The position numbers were made by a program, and so were the translations under genes. Shown here in pieces: positions 12,397 through 22,372 of a DNA stretch of 64,000 nucleotides. The number at the start of each line of letters is the position of its first letter. Positions within the stretch are counted from its first letter, which is position 1. A model generated the notes under the pieces. It did not search any database. It saw nothing but the letters and a program-made list of their open reading frames with translations, and was not told the origin of the DNA. Origin of the DNA: Carallia brachiata (Eukaryota > Streptophyta > Magnoliopsida > Malpighiales > Rhizophoraceae). Where the stretch lies: NCBI GenBank assembly GCA_021464245.1, contig JADCRB010000103.1, positions 186,001 to 250,000 of the forward strand, given 5' to 3'.

Positions 12397-13259
12397 CTTT
12401 TTCCGAAAAGACAAAGCAAGCCAATGGATTATAGGCCATCAAACTAATCTTCAAAAATCTGAACCAATCCTTCATCCTTTTCTTTTGTCAATGCTCACTG
12501 AACTAATCTTCAAACATCTGGCTGTTGAATATCTTTTCCACTGTTACCTACAACAATTCTACCATCCCTACCATCGATACTAGTTTCAGCTTTATTTGAA
12601 CTATGCATATCTGATTATGCGCAAGAACACAAGTAAGTCATGCATCAATGAGTTGTAAGGGAAACACCAATTATGGGAACATCAAAAGAATACATGCAGG
12701 TACTGACCTCATTTATGTCAACTCTTGAATCTCTTCCTAGTTGCAACTTTCTTTGCAACTAGAGAATGCCAACTTATCCATTTCATACATGGACGGAGGA
12801 TTAGCGTCACGACGTGCCACCCAGGCAAAGGCGCAACGGGCACGAAATTGGCTGACGGTCGGCCTCGAAAAGTAACTTTTGGAAAATGACTTGGAGTAAC
12901 CACGAATTATTGAAGGCGCAATTGGAATACTATAAACTACCAATTTAAGAAATTGCCTTTATCTAGAACCCAAAACACTTTATCTGTTTTACCATGATTC
13001 ATTGGGGTTTGGGATTATAGTTGCGTTTAGTGAAAGACGCAACTAGTTCAAACGTCTGTCACACGTAATAGTGCTACTATTCACTTGATTTTACCTCTAT
13101 TTTACTTCTAACTTAATTTTATTTATTTATTTCTATATGACATGTAGATTGTCTACCACATATATGTACACTCACAAAATTTTGAGAATTTTTATTTAAT
13201 GACATTAAAAAAATGAACTAATTATTAGTTTATTTAAAATGGTTTTTTACACAAAAAAA
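12397..13259. other. intergenic DNA, nothing assigned
   Basis: Contains a moderately GC-rich patch at about 12780-12890 with short minus-strand open frames (12718-12943) lacking recognisable motifs, and small inverted GTTGCAA/TTGCAAC words (about 12737-12765 and 13020-13046). These could belong to a small CACTA-like element starting near 11832, but its boundaries are not proven. Confidence 0.35.
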
Positions 13260-13740
13260 CAAAACACTTGAATAGAAATTTTGAGATTTTCAAAAATATG
13301 TTAGGATATTTTTATGGTGATCCTACGCACCATAATTTTGAAAATGACGTTTATAAAACTGTTTAGATAATTTTCATGACGATTCATAGTATCAAAGGAA
13401 TTTTATAATTTTTGAATATGAAATAGATGATTTTACGATGATTCTTCGCACCGAAAAGATTGACTTTAGAAATTTTTGACATGATCATGCGATAAAAAAA
13501 TTAAATTTTTGATATAACTGAACGATAACCAGATGATTTTGCGGTGATCCATACCACCAAAAAGATTGACCTTCAAAATTTTCAACAGGACTAGATAATG
13601 AAAAAATTAAATTTTGATGTGGCCAGAACATAAAATGAAAATTTGATATAATCGGATAAAAAATTAAAATTTGATATAACCAAGGGATAAAGGATTAAAA
13701 TTTTGACATGATTGGTGTAAAAGAAAAAAAAAAAAATAAA
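13260..13740. repeat. degenerate short repeats, likely U3 of the Tat LTR
   Basis: Loosely repeated units containing GATGATTTT, then GGTGATCC-type and CACC-AAAAGATTGA blocks, at about 13300, 13360, 13425 and 13520. The same kind of unit in the same orientation recurs at 25690-26060, beyond the second gag. Presence on both outer sides of the complex suggests these are the 5' parts of Tat LTRs. Confidence 0.5.
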
Positions 13741-13753
13741 GTTGACCACTATG

Positions 13754-13769
13754 GTCGGCAATTGCCGAC
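13754..13769. promoter_or_regulatory. 16-bp perfect palindrome in Tat LTR upstream region
   Basis: GTCGGCAATTGCCGAC is a perfect palindrome. Eleven bases further on, 13781-13810 forms a hairpin with 14-base arms and one mismatch around a CA centre. Both lie 45-100 bp upstream of the LTR TATA box, so they could be protein-binding or structural elements of the promoter. Function is inferred only. Confidence 0.35.
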
Positions 13770-13786
13770 TGCATTCGCCAAAAGCC

Positions 13787-14426
13787 ACCAACTGCACAGT
13801 TGATGGCTTTAATTTTCTTCCTTTCACGCAATGTTTTCACATTGAAAGGAGCCCTATAAATAGGCCCTCGGCCCCCAGTTCAAAATATATTCAGCAAATC
13901 TGTAAACAGAAAAATACAGAAATGTGAGAGAAAAAGAAAATTTTGAAAATCTCTCAAGAAAATTTATCATTTTCCTACATGTTTTTACTCTGCAGTATAC
14001 TCTCCTAACTCCTTTTTGAGAGATTTCAAGGATATGAAAATATCAAATATACAAATCGGCTGGGATCAAGTCTCATACGGGCCTCAGCAAAATCCAAGCA
14101 GCTCATCCGAGAACAAGTCCCTTCGACTCTCGGTGAAATTAAGCCAGATCGGCTCAGATCAGATCTCTGCGGTTCTTAACTGTAATCTAAATGTCCAAAT
14201 CAGATCCAATTTCAATCTACCCAGTTCAAGATAAAGCTGTGAAAATTATTTCTGTCAAGATCAAGCTCGTGCAGCCTTTGACGGAGTCAAAAAAAAGGAA
14301 CACTAATCGGAGGATTTACAGAGATCGACCCCACGTAAATTTTCTTTTATTTTTAAAAATTTTATTGTAATTTGTTGTTTGTATTTTCGAGTTTAATTAT
14401 TTTAGACTCGAAATTTATCTATTACA
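13787..14426 (+). repeat. Tat 5' LTR, part shared with the middle LTR
   Basis: Aligns closely with 23068-23509 from the hairpin core ACCAACTGCACAGTTG to the end ATTACA. It includes the TATA box, the GAGAGATTTCAAGGAT block and a GACGGAGT block. A segment of about 200 bp (near 14050-14260) with degenerate ~47-bp repeats (GGGATCAAG, CTC-TACGG type) is missing from the middle LTR. Upstream of 13787 the two LTRs share nothing, so one of them is rearranged there. Confidence 0.7.
13854..13864 (+). promoter_or_regulatory. LTR TATA box
   Basis: CTATAAATAGG fits a plant TATA box; the same sequence is present in the middle LTR at 23135-23145. Transcription would start about 30 bp downstream. Confidence 0.55.
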
Positions 14427-14432
14427 AATTTT

Positions 14433-14450
14433 TGGCACGCTCGGTTGGAT
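14433..14450 (+). other. Tat primer-binding site
   Basis: TGGCACGCTCGGTTGGA lies 6 bp after the LTR end, as expected for a site matching a tRNA 3' end (TGG pairs with CCA). The equivalent site after the middle LTR starts at 23516. I could not name the tRNA. Confidence 0.5.
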
Positions 14451-15055
14451 CTCTTCACCTCTCATCTCTTGTTCCTTAAAACAAAAAAAAAAAAAAAGCA
14501 AAAAGAAGCAGTAGAGAAAAGAAAAAAATAGAAAAGTAGAAAAAAGGAAAAAAGAAAAGAGCCGGAAAAAGAAGAAAAAAGGAAAAAAAAGAAAAAGAAA
14601 AAGAAAAAGGAAAAAGAAAAAGAAAAAGACAAAATAGAGAAAAAGACAAAAAAGGTCAAAAAGTAAAAAAAAAAAATTTAACAGGTGTTCAGCACATCAA
14701 ATGACACAAAAAAAGAGTACATCTGCTGCTACAAAAAAAGAAGGCAACTGCTCCACTACCTGTATCAACTACCCTACCTGGGTACGTAAGTTTAGAAACC
14801 CGGGGACGGACATAGTTTCTTGCCGTCCAAACACGACAAAATATCAAAACGGAGAGTCCACAGCTCGCACAACAACAGGATCTATCCCCTGACTCTCTTG
14901 CCGAATGGAGGAATCGATCACCCACCCCAATCGAAGTCGGGGGCAACACGACAAAACCCGCTCAACAGAATCCAACTCATTCTATAGAGATCCACACAGA
15001 GGAATCAGAAGAGTTCTCTCCCTCAGTCTTTCGCCGAGTCTCATCTGTTGCCGTC
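14451..15055 (+). other. Tat leader with A/G-rich tract
   Basis: About 14475-14680 is nearly all A and G, followed by an untranslated stretch. The layout is repeated between 23530 and 24144. The minus-strand phenylalanine/serine-rich ORFs here are artefacts of the purine tract. Confidence 0.6.
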
Positions 15056-16600
15056 ATGATGACCAACACAACCATTACAGAATAAAGAATTTTAGAATTG
15101 GACAAAAAGATTTTACAGTTAATCAGAGTCGTGGAGGAAAAAGATCAATAGATCGCCGCTCTCAAAGGAAAATCTGCGAGGAGCAATCATATCCACCCGG
15201 TTTCACTCCAGAAGCCACATCAGCCGACGTCTTCACTGCAGAAAAGCAACCAGGTAGTTCTACACAACTGCCACCATCAAATTCTGTAGCTTCGCTATAT
15301 GTTCAACAATTGCAGGAAATGATAGCTAATAAGATCCGTCTGTAACAAGCTATATCCTTCCAAGGATCATAGATATACGTCAAACAGTACACTAGACGGA
15401 TCGAAAGTCTCAACATGCCTTTGGGCTACCAACCGCCCAAATTTCAACAATTCGACGGACGAGGCGATTCCAAACAGCACATCGCCCACTTCGTTGAAAC
15501 TTGCAACAACGCAAGGACTTACGAAGATCTCTTGGTGAAGCAGTTTATTCGTTCACTTAGGGAGACTGCTTTCACCTAGTTCATAAATCTTGAACCAGAA
15601 TCGATCGACAGTTGGGAACATCTACAACGAGAGTTTCTCAACAGATTTTTCAGCACTCGAAGGACGGTAAGTATGATGGAACTTACCAGCACCAAACAAA
15701 GGAAATGAGAGCTTGTTGTCGAACACATCAACAGATGGCGTGCCCTCAACTTGGACTGCAAAGATCGTTTGACGGAGACTTCTGCTGTGGAGTGTGCATC
15801 TAGGGAATGCATTGGGAGCTGTTATACATCCTGCAGGGTATCAAACCCCGAACCTTCGAAGAACTGACGACCCGCGCACATGATATGGAGATAAGCATCC
15901 AGACTTCCGGGGTACGGTTCCCATCCAGTTGGACCAGCAAGGAGGCAGAAGGGAGATTAAGAAACCCAACAGTTCCGGAAAAGGAAAAGAAGTGATGACT
16001 ATTGCAGCCGCACCAGTAAAAGTGGGAGCCAAGCTAAGGTAAATCCTCCGACTCAAATAACTCAGCCAAAACAACAGGAAAGGCGGAAGGTAACATTGCG
16101 AGAGTTGGAGCAGAAGCAGTATCCATTCCCAACTCAAACGTACCCGACATTCTGGAACAACTCTTGGAGGCGAAGCTGATCGAACTCCAGAGTGCAAGCG
16201 GCCAATGAAAAGGATCGAGTCAGCGATCAAGATTCTGCAAATATCACTGCATAGTAAGTCATCCAACCGAGAAGTGTTTCGTCCTGAAGAGCTAATCATG
16301 AAGCTCAAGAGCCAGAATAAAATCATTCTGGACCGAAGGTGTAACCTCGGCAAACCAGACCACCATCACTTCAAAACCATCAGAAGAGAACACATCGTAA
16401 GGAGGAGTCGCTCAACAATAAAAAGTGAAACGGAGAAGGTATATAAAGCTCTCCAAACCCTTCTCGCTAACCCTCAACTGTTTACAGCTTTACGATCAAC
16501 AGAAGTGTGGCAAAACCAAGTCAGCAGCACTCTCATGCCTCAACTGAATCTCTGCCATCAAATAATTCCAACTGGTGGAGCATTAGACGACCCATAATCA
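15056..16600 (+). pseudogene. Tat gag, copy 1
   Basis: Starts ATGATGACCAAC at 15056, matching the start of the better-preserved copy at 24145. It encodes the structural protein of the virus-like particle. The N-terminus has a charged coiled-coil-like stretch (VVEEKDQQIAAL), then a proline/serine-rich linker, then the retrotransposon gag core with GYQPPKFQQFDGRGD and HIAHFV, and RRTVSMMEL further on. Stops occur soon after the start and after the NKIRL residues, and TAG at 15577-15579 follows RETAFT. Several frameshifts follow. The TAG at 15577 is also present in copy 2. Not translatable as one protein. Confidence 0.75.
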
Positions 16601-17930
16601 CGTTGGATGTTACTCTGCTATCTCATTTTCAGATGAGGATCTCCTGCTGGGTCCAAACCCCACAATCGGCTGCTATGTATCAGGCTATGTGAGAGAGCAA
16701 AAGGTCCGACGTATTCTGATCGACGATGGCTCGGCAGTCAATATTATCCCAAAATCCACCATAAAGGAGCTCGGCTTTGGCATTGATGAATATCAGACAG
16801 CACTTGATGATTCATGGCTTTAATCAAGGAGGACAGAAAGTAATTGGGATGATTCGCTTGGAGCTAACTATCAGTAATCTCACTTCTAGCACTCTATTTC
16901 ATGTGATTGATGCACGTACCACGTATAAGATGTTGCTAGGACGACCGTAGATTCATGGAAATGGAGTTGTGCTCTCAAACCTGCATCAGTGCTTCAAGTA
17001 CTACAATGGTGGCGTTCAAAAGGTCAATGCTGATTTAAAGCCGTTTGATGATGCTGAATCACATTTGGCGGATGCAGTCTTCTACACCGACACAAACAAT
17101 CTGGAGATCATTCCATCAAAAGCTACTTGGACTGGGGGCATCCACAAAAAGGGAAAAGCTGTTGAAGAACCTGCCAATGCTCAACTCGGACTCCGACAAA
17201 TGAAAAGCTGTCACAGCTGCTGAACTTTGTCCGAAGGATGTTGCATCTTCAAGCTCCACTGCAGTCCTACGCTATGTGCCGAAGTCACGACGCCCAGAAG
17301 GTCAACCCCCTTTCTCTTATTGTATTGATCCTAAACAGGAGCAAGGACATAGTCAACCCAAAATAAAGGAACTACCTGACTGAAGGAGACTTACACTCTG
17401 CCGATACCAAAGATTGAGCCGGTTTTGTCTTCAAAACCATTAAAAGGCTTCGTCAAACCACACACGGGGCAGTCGAAGGCGGCTCACTTCCAGAAAGAAG
17501 AACACACGAAGGATTTGATCCTAATGCATACAAGCTCTTGGCCAAGGCAGGCTATGACTTCTCAAACCCGAGCACAATGGGTACGCTGCCGTCCACACAT
17601 GGCGCCGCTTCTCAATCATCACAGTCCCGACCTGGCTTAGGCTATCAGGAGAAGTCACCTGTGCGGATCACGCTAAAGAGCCGAAGCCGAGCAGCTGATG
17701 CACGTGCCATCACCACCACCAAACAAGACAGGCTTATCCAGTCAAACAAAGAAGGTGAAGTCAGAGGTTCTACATTTCATGTCACAATTAGCGAGGAGGC
17801 TGATTCCGACTCATCAGACGGTGAAGTGAAGGAGGCTCCCCGGAACTTGAAGATGGTGGCCAAGCAACTGTTGATGAACTCAAGGAGGTCAATCTTGGCT
17901 CTCCGGAAGATCCTCGACCTACATTTGTAA
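16601..17930 (+). pseudogene. Tat protease region and linker
   Basis: Around 16700-16745 the sequence reads RRILIDDGSAVNIIP, matching the aspartic-protease active-site region of Tat elements (DDGS). It is followed by KSTIKELGF and, near 16940, LLGRP. The protease would process the gag-pol polyprotein. A stop after LLGRP and frame changes near 16800 break the frame. The open stretch 16969-17223 continues the post-protease linker, and 17425-17930 is the variable linker before RT. Confidence 0.6.
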
Positions 17931-18903
17931 GTGCTTTACTTACTGCAGAAGAAGAGCAAGAATATGTTCAGGTATTAAGTCAATACAGGGACGTGTTCGC
18001 ATGGAGTTACAAAGAAATGCCTGGACTTGACCCAAAAATTGCGGTGCATCGTCTAGCAGTAAAGAAGGGTGTTCGTTCTGTCAAGCAGCCACAACGACGG
18101 TTCCGCCCGGAACTCATTCCACAAATCGAGGAGGAGGTAACAAGCTGATCAATGCTGGCTTCATCCGAGAGGTCACCTACCCAACGTGGATTGCCAACAT
18201 AGTCCCGGTAAGAAAGAAGAATGGACAGTTGAGGGTATGTGTTGATTTTCGAGATCTTAACAGGGCCTGTCCGAAAGATGACTTTCCATTGCCCATAACG
18301 GAGATCACAGTCGATGCAACAACGGGTCACGAAGCATTGTCCTTCATGGATGGTTCTTCAGGCTATAACCAAATCAGAATGGCACCAGAAGATAAGGAGT
18401 TGACAGCATTCCGCACCCCAAAAGGTATATACTGCTACAAAGTTATGCCGTTTGGATTAAAAAATGCTGGCGCCACTTATCAACGTGCTATGCAAAAAAT
18501 TTTTGATGACATGCTGCACAAGATTGTAGAATGTTATGTTGATGACTTAGTTGTAAAGACTAAGAAGCGCAAAGACCACCTCGAGGATCTCAAGACAGTG
18601 TTCGAAAGACTTCGGAGGCATCAGCTCAAAATGAACCCTCTCAAGTGCGCATTCGGTGTCACATCAGGAAAGTTTCTTGGGTTCGTGGTGCGCCATCGTG
18701 GAATCGAAGTTGATCAGTCAAAGGTTGAGGCAATTCAAAAGATGCCTGAACCTAAAAACCTGCACGAACTGCGAAGTCTACAAGGAAAGCTGGCCTACAT
18801 TCGCCGTTTCATCTCCAATTTAGCTGGGAGATGTCAACCTTTCCATCGGTTGATGAAGAAGGATGTCAACTTCGAGTGGGACGAAGCTTGCAGTAAGCTT
18901 TGA
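17931..18903 (+). pseudogene. Tat reverse transcriptase
   Basis: RT copies the element RNA into DNA. An open frame of 224 codons (18229-18903) covers most of the domain: VCVDFRDLNRACPKDDFPLP, FMDGSSGYNQI, MPFGLKNAGATYQ, and the catalytic YVDD at 18535-18546, followed by FLGFVV and the LRSLQGKLAYIRRFI connection. The upstream fingers (AVKKGVRSVKQPQRRFRP and GFIREVTYPTW) lie in another frame at 18030-18220, separated by a frameshift near 18140. All catalytic aspartates are present, so this is a relatively young pseudogene. Confidence 0.85.
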
Positions 18904-19795
18904 GAGCATAAAGAAGTACCTTTCCAATCCACCGGTCCTAGGTGCTCCAATTCAAGGAAAGTCGTTGATTCTCTACATTGCAGAGCAGGAAAGATCTTTG
19001 GGAGCCTTGCTTGCACAGGAAAACGAGCAGGGAAATGAAGTTGCCCTGTACTACTTGAGCAGAACACTAAACGGTCCGGAGCTGAGTTATTCGCCCATTG
19101 AAAAGACATGTCTAGCACTGTTCTTTGCCATTGACAAGCTGAGGCACTACATGCAAGCTCACACGGTACGTCTCATTGCCAGAGCTGATCCTGTCAAATA
19201 TATCTTATCTAGACCAATCTTGTCAGGACGACTTGCCAAGTGGGCAGTAATCCTACAAAGCTACGACATTGTCTACGTGCCTCAAAAAGCAGTCAAAGGA
19301 CAAGCTCTAGCAGACTTCCTTGCAGATCACCCTGTTCCGTCAGATTGGGAGTTCACAGATGATCTTCCAGATGAAGAGGTCTTTTACATTGAGACACTGC
19401 CACCATGGACGATGTTCTTTGATGGTGCAGCAAGGCGTGATGGTGCTGGTGCCGGCATAGTGTTTGTCACTCCTCAACGACAAATACTACCATATGCTCA
19501 TTCTCGGTGAGTTATGTTCAAATAATGTTGCTGAATACCAGGCTTTGATCATTGGTCTTCAAATGGCTGTCGATATGAAGATTCCAACTATAGAAGTCCA
19601 TGGAGATTCCCAGCTCGTCATCAACCAACTTACAGGATTGTATGACGTGAAGAAAGAGGACCTTGCGCCTTACCATCAACGTGCTCGACAGCTAATGGAT
19701 GAATTTGAAAGCATCACCTTGGAGCATGTGCCTCGACGAGAAAACACTCAGGCAGACGCGTTGGCTAACCTGGCCACTTCTCTTGCAAAGTCAGA
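18863..19795 (+). pseudogene. tandem RNase H: gypsy type plus archaeal type
   Basis: 18863-19370 encodes the ordinary gypsy RNase H (LILYIAEQERSLGALLAQE, YYLSRTL, YSPIEKTCLALFFAIDKLRHY), which has lost key acidic residues, as is usual in Tat elements. A second archaeal-type RNase H (aRNH) follows at about 19400-19795 with its four acidic positions recognisable: MFFDGAA, NNVAEYQAL, VHGDSQLV and ADALANLA. It is thought to supply active RNase H for this lineage. The aRNH is split by a frameshift near 19490, where the first frame stops at 19510 and the second resumes. Confidence 0.85.
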
Positions 19796-19799
19796 AATC

Positions 19800-21140
19800 C
19801 AGGCTACAGTTGTTGCGTATCAGAAATGGATAGTGCCACAGAAGGATGATGAAGAAACTACAGCAGCCAACGCTGTATCTGTACGTCTCGCGGAGGACGA
19901 GATTGGCGCCAACCAATCATTGACTACCTACAGCACGGGAAGCTGCCCGAAGATCGTCGTCATAAGACAGAAATTCAACGACGAGCTCCCCGCTTCATAT
20001 ATCTCAAGGATGCTCTGTATCGAAGGTCTTTTGATGGATTTTACTTCGCTGCCTAGCAATGAAGAGGCAAAACAGGCTCTCACTGAAGCACATTCTGGTG
20101 TTTGTGGCGGACATCAATCAGGGCCTAAGTTGCACTTCCAACTCAGAAGGATGGGATACTACTGGCCAACCATGGTACGTGATTCATTGAGTTTGCTAAA
20201 ACTTGTCAAGCTTGTCAATTTCATGCAATTACATACATCAACCACCGGAGCCACTGCATCCAACTGTCTCATCCTGGCCCTTTGAAGCTTGGGGTCTCGA
20301 CTTAGTGGGGCCCTTGCCAAAGTCATCCCTGGGTCACCTGTACATCCTCGCAGCAACCGACTACTTCTCAAAATGGGCTGAAGCCATTCCACTTAGAGAG
20401 GTAAAGAAGGAGCATGTTGCCAATTTCATCCGGACTCAGCTGATCTATCGCTATGGAGTCCCTCGATTCATCATCACTGATAATGGTAAGCATTCTACAA
20501 CAGCTTGATGACAAGCTCTGCGAGAAGTTCAAGTTCAAGCAGTACAAGTCATCCATGTACAATGCCCCAGCAAATGGCTTGGCCGAAGCATTCAACAAGA
20601 CCTTATGCAACCTGTTGCGGAAGGTAGTCTCTAAATCCAAAAGAGATTGGCATGACAGAATTCCGGAGGCATTATGGGCGTATCGTACAACTTACCGGAC
20701 TCCAACACAGGCGACGCCATACTCACTTGTCTACGGTGTCGAAGCAATACTGCCGTTGGAAACACAGATTCCATCTCTGCGCATGGCTGTTCTGGAAGGA
20801 CTCACACAGGAGGAGAATGCTCGCCTACGTCTGGATGAGTTAGAAGCCTCGATGAAAGGAGGCTCGAAGCACAACAGCAACTTGAGTGCTACCAAGCCCG
20901 GCTCACCAACACGTTCAACCGCAGGGTCCGCCTCGATCTTTTCAAATTGGAGACCTTGTTCTTGCAGTGCAATGACCCATCAACATGAAGCATCGGCCTG
21001 GTGACAAGCTTACTTCCAAATGGGACGGGCCATACTTAGTGCAGGAGGCCTATACTCACAACGCTTACATGCTGTCAGACCAAGAAGGCGTCCGAATCGG
21101 CCCGATCAATGGTAAATTTCTGAAACAGTATTATGTGTAA
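19800..21140 (+). pseudogene. Tat integrase
   Basis: Inserts the cDNA into the genome. The zinc-binding part (HSGVCGGHQSGPKL, MGYYWPTM) lies at 20090-20175, followed by a frameshift near 20180. The core starts with WGLDLVGPLP and ATDYFSKWAEAIPL at 20285-20400 and has YGVPRFIITDNG. There is another disruption near 20485, then FNKTLCNLLRK, WHDRIPEALWAYRTTYRTPT and YGVEAILPLE. The C-terminal part is in a third frame and ends with FLKQYYV and TAA at 21138-21140. The final residues match the usual end of Tat pol. Confidence 0.8.
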
Positions 21141-21500
21141 ATATGTTTAAAAAAAATCAAAAAAAAAGGAAAAAAAATCAAAAAAAAAGAAGAAAAAAGA
21201 AGAAAAAAATAAAAAAAAAAGTTCGGAAGTCCCGATCTGAAAGTCTAAGCGAAAATTCAAACCCGAAAATCTAAATTCCAAAATCGAAGTCCAAACACTT
21301 GAGCCCAATTCAGAAAACTCAAAGCCCAACTCAAAAGCCTAAAAACTAAGTCCAGACTCAAAACCTAAACACTAAACTCAAATCCAAAAGTCCAAATCCA
21401 AAACCCAAACACTCGACCCAAATCCAATCCAAAGTCCAAAACCCAAAAATTTCAAGTTCCAGACACAGTCCAAAACCCAAGTTCAAAATCCAATCCAACT
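21141..21500. repeat. low-complexity spacer after pol
   Basis: A-rich tract (about 21148-21220), then a run of degenerate CCAAA/AACCC words from about 21250 to 21490 (AAACCCAAAC, AATCCAATCC, AAAGTCCAAA). It separates integrase from the homeobox segment. The phenylalanine/serine-rich minus-strand ORF is an artefact. Confidence 0.6.
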
Positions 21501-21539
21501 CCTGGCCTGCATGAGTATAAACTGTGAACGGCCAAAAAA

Positions 21540-21547
21540 TATAAAAG
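21540..21547 (+). promoter_or_regulatory. TATA-like box upstream of the homeobox ORF
   Basis: TATAAAAG lies 95 bp upstream of the homeobox ATG (21635), giving a plausible leader of about 65 nt. This suggests the homeobox segment has its own promoter, perhaps carried over from a donor gene. Position and sequence are seen; function is inferred. Confidence 0.4.
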
Positions 21548-21634
21548 CAACTGAGGGTTTGAGTCTGAAACTCAACATCAGTCTCAATTGATCTTCACCA
21601 CCTACCAGACCTTTGCTCCTCTGCCATAAGAAAG

Positions 21635-22372
21635 ATGGAACCAGTTGTAGAACCTGAAGAAAAGGGAGAAGAAAGGTCACCCCGCATCAGGTGGCAACCA
21701 ACCATGACACAACTACAAATTTTGGAGGAAGTCTTCCACAACAATGGAGGTATTATTCATAATACATCTCAGATTTACCAACTTGTCTTACGACTGCACC
21801 CGCTCGGGGCGATCAAAGGAAAAAATGTGTTTTATTGGTTCCAGAATCGGAGAAGCAGAAAGAAACCAGTATTGAGAACTGCTTTTTCCAAAGCATAGTC
21901 TGCTATTCCGATAGTAGATCCCACCGGTACAGCTTCACCCTCAAATGAAGTAGGTCCGAGTTCTACCACTGCAATGGTCTCTTCAGGCTATAACGATCAA
22001 AGCCGTAGCCCGTGGGAGCATGCGTACTGGTCCTGGTGCTCTTACGGCATTAGTCAAGGGTTCATCCCTCCTAAGTACTTAAGTTCATGAGAGATTTTTC
22101 TAGCATAAAGAAGTTATTTCGGCGAAATTTTGCCTCTCTTCCCAGAATATTCCAGCAGCATCAACCAGCCGGAAGGCTCCAGCGACGTCAACATCATCGG
22201 CCCACCAGACGAGGCCGAGCTTGACTTGGAACTGCGCCTCGGGCCCCGCCAAGGACTTCTGCAACACACGACAACGACTTCTGCAACACACGATAACGAT
22301 TTTCGTGATGCGCGTCAGCCGCTGCCTCTTTTGTCTCTTATGCGGGAAAGGGACGTGGATGACCCTACTTGA
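21635..22372 (+). pseudogene. WUSCHEL-related homeobox (WOX) gene captured in a Tat element
   Basis: ATG at 21635 opens an 87-codon ORF ending TAG at 21896. Residues 19-77 are a WOX-type homeodomain: RWQPTMTQLQILEEVF, then QIYQLVLRLHPLGAI, then KGKNVFYWFQNRRSRKK. GKNVFYWFQN is the WOX signature, and the W, F and N of recognition helix 3 are conserved. Continuing in the same frame past TAG (21896), TGA (22088) and TAA (22106), the sequence gives LPLFPEYSS near 22120, a match to the WUS-box (TLxLFPxx), then ELDLELRLG near 22212, an EAR-like LxLxL repression motif, and a stop at 22370. This is the order in WUS-clade WOX proteins, which are nuclear transcription factors for stem-cell maintenance. 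I see no intron within the homeodomain. Either the gene is decaying or only the 87-residue homeodomain peptide is made. An intron removing the two later stops cannot be excluded. Confidence 0.85.
22255..22298. repeat. 22-bp tandem duplication in the WOX 3' part
   Basis: Two consecutive 22-bp units (ACTTCTGCAACACACGA-AACG) differ at one base. They lie just downstream of the EAR-like motif. As 22 is not a multiple of three, the duplication shifts the frame and probably altered the C-terminus. Confidence 0.6.

Noticed and set aside
11832..13072. CACTA transposon
   Set aside because: CACTACGAAAAAAA is a good left end, but no convincing inverted right end or 3-bp target duplication was found; kept only as a note.
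14462..14659. Phenylalanine/serine-rich minus-strand ORF (also 23498-23731 and 21147-21329)
   Set aside because: Produced by A/G-rich tracts in the Tat leader and spacer; low complexity.
15841..16353. 170-codon minus-strand ORF
   Set aside because: It is the antisense of Tat gag, and a similar antisense frame occurs over gag copy 2 (24695-25189). No domain; shadow ORF.
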